Origin: Globisporangium splendens
Taxonomy: Eukaryota > Oomycota > Peronosporomycetes > Pythiales > Pythiaceae
Assembly: GCA_006386115.1 (NCBI GenBank)
Contig: VFIW01000011.1
Span: 744,001-808,000, forward strand
Direction: 5' to 3'
DNA: 64,000 nucleotides
Shown here: positions 55,722-64,000 of the stretch, piece after piece
How the letters are laid out: each line of letters opens with the position of its first letter
Numbering within the stretch: position 1 is the first letter of the stretch
Notes under the pieces: model-generated
Seen by the model: the letters and a program-made list of their open reading frames with translations, nothing else
The model's database searches: none
Told to the model about the DNA's origin: nothing
Made by a program: the position numbers and the translations under genes

Positions 55722-57507
55722 CTACCATGTGAAGTGCTGGTGGTCAGCTTTATCGCCCTGATCAACCTTGTCTTCATCCTCCGCATGCTTAACGTGGCGC
55801 TCCGGCTGAGATCGCCACATCACTTGACGGTCCTTGCGCTTCTTTGGCGCTTGCATGCTTCTCTCCATCGACTTTTTCATGCGCTCTTCGTATATTTTCT
55901 GCTGTTGCGAGATGCGCTCTTGACGAACCCTCTCGCGCCGCTCTTTCTCCTTTTCCTTCTCGGCCTTGGCGACGTACTCCTCCGGCACCTGCTCGATCGC
56001 GCTCAATAAATCTTCCAGGCGAGCTTCAAGATCTGTGAGCATGTACAGAGTTGACGAGTTTGTCTCGGCTTCAAAGCACATCGCTTGTAGACCTCAAGTA
56101 CTCGATCTTGAAGCTCTTTCAGCATCCGCTCTTGCGCGTTTTCGCCTGTACCACCTTGTGATCGCTGACGCAGTTGGTTGGCTTTCGTCTCTTCTCGCTC
56201 AATCTGAAGCTGGAGCTCATCGATGTTTTGCTTCAGTGCCTGAGTCTTCCGATCCATCGTCTTCTTGGTCTCTCGGAAATTCTGCTTCAGTTCTTCTAGC
56301 GTCTGCTCTGTTTCTTGGCTGTTTTGGATCAAGAACAAGTTGCTTTCTTCTAGCGCTGTGAAAATGTCAAGAAGTTGCTGCGGGTGCTGGAAGTACATGG
56401 GGATTTCTTCGCCACTACTTGTTAGAGCCATGTGGTCCAGGTTCGGCATCGGTGGGACCACGATTTCCTTTGATTTCGACGACTTCTCCGGTTTCTTTTT
56501 GTTGTTGCTCTTTGTATCCTTCTCAAGCCGATCTTTCTCTATTTCCTCCCTCTCTTCTATTTCAACAAGAGCTCTTGCCTTTTGAATTTCCCACTCCGCC
56601 ATTATCTTGTCTTTGCGTTTCTGAAGCCGCTGCATTTGGCGCTGGCGCTTCGTATCGAGTTGCTCCGCTTCATACTCTGGCGGTGTGAGTTCGTCCAAGA
56701 AGGCTTTGTATTGCAGACAATCTTGGAGCTGCTCCGTCAACTTTGACATGTCGCTTTGCATCAACTGAATCTGCTGGTTGAGCCTCTTGATCTCTTGAAC
56801 TTTGTCCGCTTTGGCTTTCGTCTCTTTTCTGCTCGCTTGATTGCTTCGTGCGCTTTCTTATCGTTCTCTTTGAGGAAGGTATCGAATCGAACAGCGTCTT
56901 CCTCAAGCATGAGCTCACTTTTCTTCTGCGCCTCCTCTTTTAGTTGCGCTTTCTCTTCGAGCTTGCGGATCTCTTCACGTTTCGTGTCAAGTGACATCTG
57001 AACAAGAAACATTTCGCGCTTCTTGGAGATAAAGTCGGCCATGTTCTCCTTTTCACGAAGTCTGTCGTTCGAGATCGCAGCTGTTGCGGCTGCTACGAGT
57101 CCCCGAGTTTGGCGGGATTGGGAGGAAGTGTACGCGTCCAAATCGGTCGGCTACAACAGGAAAACCCATTCAGTCATAAACAAAGTCTGCACAGAGAAAG
57201 CAGCTAGACATACCACATCGTCTGATCGAAAGCGTCTGATGTTTCCGATTTTCGATGTCATCGTCGATTTCTCATAGATTTTCTGTGAGGCATTTCGACG
57301 CTTTTCCTGCTCGTACAAGACCGCAGAACGTTGGCGTTTTTTCGGTAGATGATCATCAAATTGCAGCAACAATTGTGAAGACATCGAAAATACCTCTTCT
57401 TTCCGCTGTTTCTCTGTTTCTCGCATGCGGAAGACCTCTTCATCGGAGGGAAGCGCGAAAGGATTTGGCTCCGGCGTAATGTGCTCTGTTCTCACGATCA
57501 CGTTCAA
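55722..57507 (-). CDS. CFAP100: CFAP100 (CCDC37/MIA1)-like flagellar protein, frameshifted
   Basis: CFAP100 with CFAP73 forms the MIA complex, which regulates inner-arm dynein I1 in motile flagella. The NPFALPSDEEVFRMRE start block, DAVRFDTFLKENDKKAHEAI, ETKAKADKVQEIKRLNQQI, MYFQHPQQLLDIFTALEESN, QNSQETEQTLEELKQNF and TLYMLTDLEARLEDLLSAIE are all in family order, followed by a basic tail. One intron (57215-57152) is normal. The reading frame changes twice, near 56823 (after KRAEK) and near 56078 (after EVYKRC); each is restored by one extra base. No in-frame ATG precedes NPFALP: the only nearby ATG (about 57520) is one base out of frame and reaches TGA after four codons. As read, the gene cannot make full-length protein. 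Confidence 0.82.
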
Positions 57508-57902
57508 CGGTAGGACATCTTGTTTGTAATTTTGTAATTTGCACCGAGTTATTGCATAAACAACGATTTGCGTCTTGCACCTGTGAGCGATCTAGGCTTG
57601 TGCATCTTGACTTGGCTGTCTAGCGTCCGATTTGCTTCAATTCGTCCAAGCTTTGCTTGCTTGTGTGGACCTATTCGGTTGACTTGCCTGTCGAAGTTGA
57701 ACTCGGTGCCTGGGGGCATGCTTCATGCTATTCCAACCGCACTGCCGACGTTTATAAATACACGCGAGCAGCATCCGAAACGCCACCACAGCATCCGGAC
57801 GGGAGAACGCGATCAACTGAAGTCAAACAGGCATATATGAGGCAGGAGCTCACTTCTGCTATATTGCTTCACTCACTCAGTCAGTCAGTCAGTTTTGCAA
57901 CC

Positions 57903-59109
57903 ATGATGAGCCCACTGGAAGACCGCGATCCATCGCCGACGCACGTGGAGCCCAGCTCCGGACAGACAATTAGCCTTGAAGAGCGCGAAATGGTCTTTTA
58001 TCGGCGTCCAGATATCAGCATCCGGCAGCTATTTTTCCAACCACGAAGAGGAGAAGAGGCACCAAGGAAGGACCCAGCTGCAGCACCTCCTGTCCAATTG
58101 CTGGGACTGGACGGGCAATCGCATTTTGGTATCCCTGTTGCTCACACTTCGACATCACGAGGTGGTGGTGCAAATGGAGGACCAGGCGCACAAGCGGGGG
58201 CTTCATCACCAACTCTTGCCACCCGAAATGACAATTCAGCAAGGGTAAATGCAATTCTCTCGGTTTCTTCGCGGTACACTTTCCAGAAGGCTGACCTTGT
58301 GTTTGTTGGATTGGACTTTGCTTCTGCTATAGCTGCTTGTCACGACCAATCCAGTCTACGATGCCCAGAGCAACATCAGGATACATCACCTTCAGGTACC
58401 TTCAAGCCATAAATGAGTTGCAACAGCCGCATTGAACTGAGGCAGTGAATATCTATCTACTTCTCTGGTTCCAGCTCGCTATGCTAGGTTCTGCGATCCT
58501 CAATGTTGCGCTGACGATTGCGCTACTCTTTCTGGACGGACGAGGTTTGTCATTGCTTTCCACATGCCAACATTGCCAAATATCCTTACACTCTGGTGTC
58601 ATGCCAATGTGCAGATGCTTGGTACAATGTGGATGCGTTTTCATCCGAATTCGGGAGCGCCAATTCTCAGCGCGTCCGATCACTTCGCTCGATGCTCGTG
58701 GCTTTGGCTGGGCTTGTCAATAGCTTTGGTGTGGTATCCATATTCCTCAGACAAGACACGCTCCTCGCTCTTTACGTGTTCGGTGAGTCATTTCGTTCTT
58801 TCCTCCTGCTCGTGACTGATTGCTTCCCTCCTTTAACATGCGGTGCATCCACTACCTGTTAGTGTTAATCTGCTCTGACTTCTTGTCGATGGCCTTGCTG
58901 CTGCCTCATATCTTCTTCTTGATCCGGTTCATGTTCGATCTGGTGTTAATATTCATAGCCAATGAGGCACGGGGGCATTTGGTACGTGCATGAATGAAGG
59001 CTACATTGAGACGTCCATCCAACGTTTGCTTTCAAGCTGCTAATGCACATGCTAATCTGTGTAGGAACACGCGTGGTTTGTCACCAACTTCCATCGTCTT
59101 CGCTACTGA
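57903..59109 (+). CDS. Multi-span membrane protein, unknown family
   Basis: Six exons from ATG 57903. The N-terminal 120 residues are soluble: SLEEREMVFYRRPDISIRQL and a Gly/Ala/Ser-rich linker, then TNPVYDAQSNIRIHHLQ. The rest is hydrophobic with about four membrane segments: LAMLGSAILNVALTIALLFL, RSMLVALAGLVNSFGVVSIF, LALYVFVLICSDFLSMALLL and PHIFFLIRFMFDLVLIFIAN. It ends EHAWFVTNFHRLRY. Introns after SAR, HLQ, DGR, YVF and RGHL have good splice signals. I do not recognise the family. The final TGA (59107-59109) overlaps the end of the PFKFB coding sequence on the other strand. A short TCAG tandem lies in the 5' leader (about 57877-57894). Confidence 0.65.
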
Positions 59110-61358
59110 TCGGAGGCTCTGTAAACAAGCTGAGGATCGGTCTTCGATGAGCTTGCATTTGGAGTTGTGGATGCTGCGATTGCATCGCGCAAATCAAAAC
59201 GCTCCTCTTTCCAGCCGTACTGCGTTGGGACCAGCTTCACCACAACGTGCAGCGGAATATTGCTTTCGAAAGTTTCCGAGAGTCGGCGGCCAAGAAGATA
59301 GCCGTATAAAACCTATTGGCATACAGACACCTCACACAGTCTTGCGATTCACAACGTAATTTCTCAGTAACAACAACCCAACGAACCTCCAAGTTTAACA
59401 GATGAGACACCACCACAGTTGGTTTTCGTTGGCGTTCGAGCTCAATCACAAATGAAGAGAGCCGCTGTGCGGAGGTTATGATTAGCATAGATAAGTCAGG
59501 TTGCAACCAGAGAACAGCAAGAGAGTCCATCTTACCCGAATCAAGTCTCCAAGAGACTCGCCGCCATGCAGTCGGTAATTGAGCGGATCCTGGTAAAAAT
59601 CGGTTCATATTTTGTTCATGCGCTTCTTGATTTCGCTCATTGGCATGTTGGCGTACACGCCTATACTCACACATAGCACGGTGAATGCAAATCGTAATGT
59701 GGTCCTCACAGCCTACTGTCGCAAATACAGTTTGTGTACCCGAATCGACGTTATTCAAAGCACTCATGGGATGGTAGTCCACACCAAGCCGATTGGTAGT
59801 TTGCAGAGCTCTTGGAGTCGTGCTGTTTCCCAGTAAAAAAAACATCGAGCAGCGTCAGTGCTTTTTCCACCACGTTGCCTTCCTTGACATACTGACTGGC
59901 TACTGTACCTTGTGTAGACACGGAGATCCTTCAGAGACGCATCGTTTGTCGAGGAGAGATCATTATTGAATGCCTCTTTCAGGTGACGAACGAATTTTTC
60001 ACCCAGATCGCTGAGTTTCATGGCTGATATCCCATCGACCAAGGACTTGAGCTCACGATACGACTGAGACGAATCTCCCTCCGTCTCGAAATGCGCAGGT
60101 CGACATAGGTAAATTGGTCGGTCACTAAAGCCAATAATGAGGATAATTAACAGCGAGATGACTCCGACAAATCATATACCAAGCAAGAAAGAGATTCGCA
60201 GGCAACCGCGTACATGATGTGCACGCTCATGAGAAACGGCACAAGCATGTGCGCCATGTTGCCGTAGATATGGTTGCAAATCACTTTCGACTGCATGTTG
60301 ATCAGTTTGACATAGCTGAGCTCGTCGTTGTCGAGAGGTTCGTACACGCTCTCGTACTTTTCGATACGCTTTCTGCTCATTTTCATTTGTTCGCGTTGGA
60401 TCAGCAGCACCAACCAACATGCAGCCAGACACCGTGCGATCTCTTGTAATAGCCAAAAGCACTTGAGACAAAACATCATACCGAAGATCCGCCATGGCGT
60501 CCTCTAAGTCCATGTCTTTATAGTCGGGTGAATTGGTTACTTTCTGCATGAAATTCGTATCAAGCACCTGGGTGGCACACAAGATAGGTAAGAGGAGATT
60601 TTTGGTAGCTTGAACCGCAAATTGTCAAAACTGCTGCACTGCATTACCTGAGCATCGTTGCAGATACTCTCCAAGAAAACGACTTTGATATCGGACGAAA
60701 AACGGTGGCAACGGTTGATGACTTCCACACGCCGATCGTTTGTCGTGTTGGTCGCATCGAAGATCGCGACTTCGCCACCGCCTCCTAGCAAGAGTCATAT
60801 CGTACGATTAAGACTGCAACCGATGCTTTCGACAAGCGCAGTTTTCCCCCACGAACCTAGCCATTCCAACGCCATATCCAAAGCAGCGCACGCCAACTCT
60901 TCTCGCTGCTGCTTGGCAGCGACGTTCTGCGCATCAAAAAAGTCGCAGCTCTGCTTGTCCGTTGTCACCTTTCTCCGCAACGAGCCCACATTGAAGATAT
61001 TCGCACGCACTCCAAGCCTAATCCAACCAACGCAAACGCAAAGAAAACAAAAGCGCAACGTCACGCTCATCCGGTCTCTGCGCCAAAACCATGTAAAAGC
61101 TTCCTAATCGCCTCCATACCACGACAAGAGGTTTTTGATTTTGTGCGAGATGAACGACTTGTCTCTATACACATTCGCACAAGATTCATTCATTAGACAC
61201 CGCTCATCGCATCCATTCCTTCCCACGCATGAGTAACAGCGTCAATATGTATAACACACGAGGGCCACCTACCGCGCAGGCAGGCCGACCATCACGAGCA
61301 CCACTCTCTCATCGTTGAACACTTCCTTGCCGCTCTCCGACTGCCGCCGCGTTTCCAT
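59103..61358 (-). CDS. PFKFB: 6-phosphofructo-2-kinase/fructose-2,6-bisphosphatase, interrupted by in-frame TGA
   Basis: Bifunctional enzyme setting fructose 2,6-bisphosphate levels. About ten exons on the minus strand. The kinase half has VVLVMVGLPARDKSFISHKI (Walker A, with Asp where Gly is usual), ANIFNVGSLRRK, CDFFDAQN, VAIFDATNTTNDRR, ESVYEPLDNDELSYVKLINM and QSKVICNHIYG. The bisphosphatase half starts RPIYLCRPAHFETEGD, where the catalytic RHG motif is expected and His is missing. It continues TPRALQTTNRLGVDYHPMSA, SEIKKRMNKI, TDFYQDPLNYRLHGGESLGD, KPTVVVSHLLNLE, VLYGYLLGRRLSE and NIPLHVVVKLVPTQYGWKEE. A TGA at 59605-59607 lies between KRMNKI and TDFYQD. Met 61358 (METRRQSESG) is the first in-frame ATG. 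Confidence 0.87.
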
Positions 61359-62253
61359 TGTTGCCGCGGTCTCCAGTGCGGAAGAGTGAGCGACACCAAA
61401 GGGAAACTTCAACTCGCCTTCGACTCGACTGGTCGATTCGATGTCTGATACCCCCTTAAGTACGGATGGCACATTTCAGTTGGCTCTTCTCTCGCACACT
61501 GCCGTTTTAAATAGATTGCCACTTGTCTCGCACAGCACAGCCTGAAGCGAACACCATCGGGGACTCTTCATACGAGTACCAGTAAGTAGCTAGCATAATA
61601 GGCACGCATTATATAGTGCACATGCTGCCATTTACATGAAGCGTTCCTCTGCTGTTGTTATTGATCGCCTTGGTCGCCTCTTACAATCCTACAGCAGCCT
61701 AGCAGGTACGCTAGTCGCCATGCCTTCCCTCCCTCCCTCTTCGTTCAAAGTACACTGAGAAGGTGAAAAAAAAGCGAAGGTGTCTTCAATGTTTTGTTTT
61801 TGGCGGGATGTCTGCCATGTCGTCCGAAGGTCGTGCGAAGGTCGCTTCCTCAGGCGCATAGGAAGGAGCGCCGTTTCATTGGTAGAAAAGCCGGAAAACC
61901 AGCTGTGGGTTAGGGAGGGGCAGTGTTTTGTGCTCGCGAACTGCATCTCTCGCTCTCTCTTTCCTCTCTCTCTCTCTCTCTCTCTGCCTTATGAGCGCGC
62001 CACTGTAGTTTTTTTTTCTGTGGGAAAAGAGACCGAAGCCAGCGCGGAATCGGCGGAAGAAACCTCAAATTCCTTCCACGGAAGCGCTCACGTTACGCGG
62101 TCGTTCGCCACGTACGCCGCCCGTATTGAAAAGCGTCTTTACGGCTCTCTCCCTCTGTTAATAGCGCGTAAATAGGAAGGGGGGAACGAAGAACGAAGGC
62201 GTCAACAAAGAAACAGAGAAAGAAAGAAAGAAAGAAGCGCCGCCGCCACAGAG
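61359..62253. other. Divergent interval between PFKFB and the PDZ-like gene, with microsatellites
   Basis: No gene was recognised. A CT run lies at about 61962-61985 and a GAAA tandem at about 62218-62236, just before the next ATG. Open frames here (for example 61780-62175) are low-complexity and unlike proteins. Confidence 0.45.
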
Positions 62254-64000
62254 ATGTACGGCGCGATGGATGCGAATGCGTCGGTGGCGCCCCCACCCCC
62301 ACCTTCTACGGTTCCAGCAGCGCCGCCAATGACGAATGAGGAGATGTTCGCGCACCAGCTCGATCTGCACAAGAAGATCCAGGAACAAATGCAGCAGCAG
62401 TTGCAACTACAGAAGGAGATGAGTCTTCAAATGGGGCAGGCGCAGCAAAAACAGTCGCAGCAGCAAGCGGTCGCGCCGCCGCCGCCACCACCGCCGCCGC
62501 AGTCACCCCCGCAGCAGTTCCTACAACAGCCGCGCCAATCGCTCTCGGCCGTGTTTGCGAAAGTTGAGCCCGACCTCGGAGACAATGTCTTTGACATGCT
62601 AGACGATCTCATCATGATCCCGTCAGGTGCCGTCGCACCCGAGCGCAACAGCCTCTCCAAGCAAACGGTTGAAGTGAACAACGACGACGAGCTCTCGTCC
62701 TCGGGACGAGACAGTCTGGCGGACATTCTCGAGTCACTCGACATGGACCTCGACGAGTATGAGATGCAGACGAATATCAGCAAGAACAGCTTTGTCGGAT
62801 CACAGGCCACAACGGAAGATTCCCGTGATTCTTTTGATGACCTCGACGACCTCGACGACCTCGATTTGGATTTCGACGGCGATATGGAAGACCACGGTAT
62901 CGATGACGAAGATGCCGCCGCGGACGGCAGCAGCGCGTTTGATGTGGCAACCGAAGATGCTGTCCAGCCAGAAGACTATCTCGATATGCGCCGTTCGTCC
63001 TTTGACATGGTCGCGTCCATTTCAGGCAGTACCAGCAGCATCTCACAGAACCCGAACGGGAACATGTGCACATTGATTTGGGAAGGCGGTCTGCTTGGAC
63101 TCCGTCTGCGAATGTCCCAGTCGCGCATGCTCCCTGCAGTATCGAAATTGACCGGAAGAAGTTCGATTTTCGGCATCCACTTGGTGGATATGGGTGATTT
63201 GCTGATGCAGATTGGCTCTCGTTTGACACGAGATATGGAGTTCATGGAAGCAATTGACTACCTGAAGGAAGTCGAGAAGCCATGTAAATTGGTGTTCCGT
63301 CGAACAAATGCGGACCCAATGGCTGTGAAAGCAGTTCAGCCTCTTGTGAAGAGTGAGATCGCGATGAAGTTGGCAAAGAAGTTTGAAGAGCTCGCTGCTG
63401 CAGAGAACGAGAAATCTCCTGCAACCCCAGTGGTAAAGATGGAAGCAAGGTATGAGGTCAAATGGCTGGACGGACCGCTTGGCATCAGTTTGATTGCGAG
63501 TAAGGACGTCCCGTACCCGCTTGTGACGAGAATTACTGGAAAGAACAGATCTCCACAGGTCCAGGACGTGCAACCTGGCCACTACCTCGTGCAGATCGGA
63601 TCGTACAATACTGCGGATGGCAATTTCAACACGGCGATCAAATTTTTGCAGAAAGTCAGCAAACCTGTCTCACTGTTTTTCTGCCCTGGCAACAAGAAAA
63701 TGTCGGTTCGTCCCGATGTCGGAGAAGATGAGTATGATCACGTGTGGGAAAAGAAACAAGCGTTGGCGTTTACCGTGAAGCCCGATGCGGAAGGCAGAAT
63801 GGTGGTTGCGGACCTTGGAAGCGCCAAATCGATCAAAGTGAAAGTGAAGGGAGGTCCGAACCTTGCCGCGTTTGTAAACCCTGGAGACCGATTGGAATGG
63901 ATTAACGATGACCACACCAAGGATCTGTCTTTCCACGAGGCTCTGCTGAAGCTCCGTATGGCGAAGAGACCACTTGTTATTCGATTCAAGAAGCCACCTC
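62254..64000 (+). CDS. Tandem PDZ-like domain protein, 5' part; continues beyond the window
   Basis: An uninterrupted frame of 582 codons runs from ATG 62254 off the window end. The N terminus is Pro-rich, then a Gln-rich helix with poly-Pro (about residues 1-95). An acidic linker follows, with a DDL tandem (about residues 190-210). From about residue 270, three PDZ-like units follow: LIWEGGLLGLRLRMSQSRML to CKLVFRR; VKWLDGPLGISLIASKDVPY to PVSLFFC; and FTVKPDAEGRMVVADLGSAK to RPLVIRF. Each contains the GLR/GIS carboxylate-loop position and a GDxLxxI/PGxYLxxI strand. Oomycetes carry large families of such proteins of unknown role. Scaffold function is inferred. Confidence 0.8.
   Translation, partial: MYGAMDANASVAPPPPPSTVPAAPPMTNEEMFAHQLDLHKKIQEQMQQQLQLQKEMSLQMGQAQQKQSQQQAVAPPPPPPPPQSPPQQFLQQPRQSLSAVFAKVEPDLGDNVFDMLDDLIMIPSGAVAPERNSLSKQTVEVNNDDELSSSGRDSLADILESLDMDLDEYEMQTNISKNSFVGSQATTEDSRDSFDDLDDLDDLDLDFDGDMEDHGIDDEDAAADGSSAFDVATEDAVQPEDYLDMRRSSFDMVASISGSTSSISQNPNGNMCTLIWEGGLLGLRLRMSQSRMLPAVSKLTGRSSIFGIHLVDMGDLLMQIGSRLTRDMEFMEAIDYLKEVEKPCKLVFRRTNADPMAVKAVQPLVKSEIAMKLAKKFEELAAAENEKSPATPVVKMEARYEVKWLDGPLGISLIASKDVPYPLVTRITGKNRSPQVQDVQPGHYLVQIGSYNTADGNFNTAIKFLQKVSKPVSLFFCPGNKKMSVRPDVGEDEYDHVWEKKQALAFTVKPDAEGRMVVADLGSAKSIKVKVKGGPNLAAFVNPGDRLEWINDDHTKDLSFHEALLKLRMAKRPLVIRFKKPP

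Noticed and set aside
1..64000. Alternative genetic code in which TGA is sense
   Set aside because: TGA ends the NYN gene, USB1, NagB and the membrane protein at the expected places, and one lesion is TAA rather than TGA.

Overview
This window is nuclear DNA of a compact eukaryotic genome and almost certainly comes from an oomycete (Peronosporomycetes). Seen in the sequence: about 30 densely packed protein genes, many with short GT-AG introns of roughly 60-90 nt, and a near-perfect match to the oomycete core-promoter initiator motif (GCTCATTYYNCAWTTT) directly upstream of the histone H2B gene. There is also a canonical Galpha gene and a CFAP100-type flagellar gene. The genus cannot be fixed from the sequence alone. 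The standard code is used: TAA, TAG and TGA all serve as terminators. No tRNA, rRNA, CRISPR array, intact transposon or viral gene was recognised.

Layout. 1-7 kb: the 5' part of the mRNA-export helicase UAP56, an NYN-domain nuclease-like protein, the U6 snRNA phosphodiesterase USB1, a MAGE/Nse3 protein and a small membrane protein. 7-13 kb: gene-poor, holding a Galpha gene with an in-frame stop and histone H2B. 13-28 kb: a PX protein, syndetin/VPS50, PP5, TTI1 and COG4, followed by a degenerate inverted fragment of COG4. 28-40 kb: a membrane-anchored histidine acid phosphatase, phosphofructokinase, an AlaX-type tRNA editing protein, an IQ/ankyrin/C2 protein, an RS-domain RNA phosphatase and an FSH1 hydrolase. 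40-53 kb: intron-rich valyl-tRNA synthetase, an LRR protein, an interrupted armadillo-repeat gene, a small protein of possible ciliary type, and TFIIE alpha. 53-64 kb: a head-to-head NagB/NagA pair for GlcNAc catabolism, a frameshifted CFAP100, a multi-span membrane protein, PFKFB with an in-frame stop, and the 5' part of a PDZ-like array protein.

Organisation. Most genes sit in divergent head-to-head pairs separated by 160-900 bp, alternating with tight tail-to-tail junctions. In one junction the two stop codons overlap. The pairs include NagB/NagA (consecutive steps of one pathway) and ValRS/LRR (both with mitochondrial-looking N termini).

The most notable signal is that lesions are not spread evenly. 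About 25 genes read through without defects. The Galpha gene (one TAA), the armadillo gene (two TGA and a frame change), CFAP100 (two one-base frame changes and no in-frame ATG) and PFKFB (one TGA in a bisphosphatase half that already lacks its catalytic histidine motif) are interrupted. Galpha and CFAP100 are tied to zoospore behaviour and flagellar function, so one reading is ongoing loss of zoospore motility. Assembly error or a damaged allele is the main alternative.
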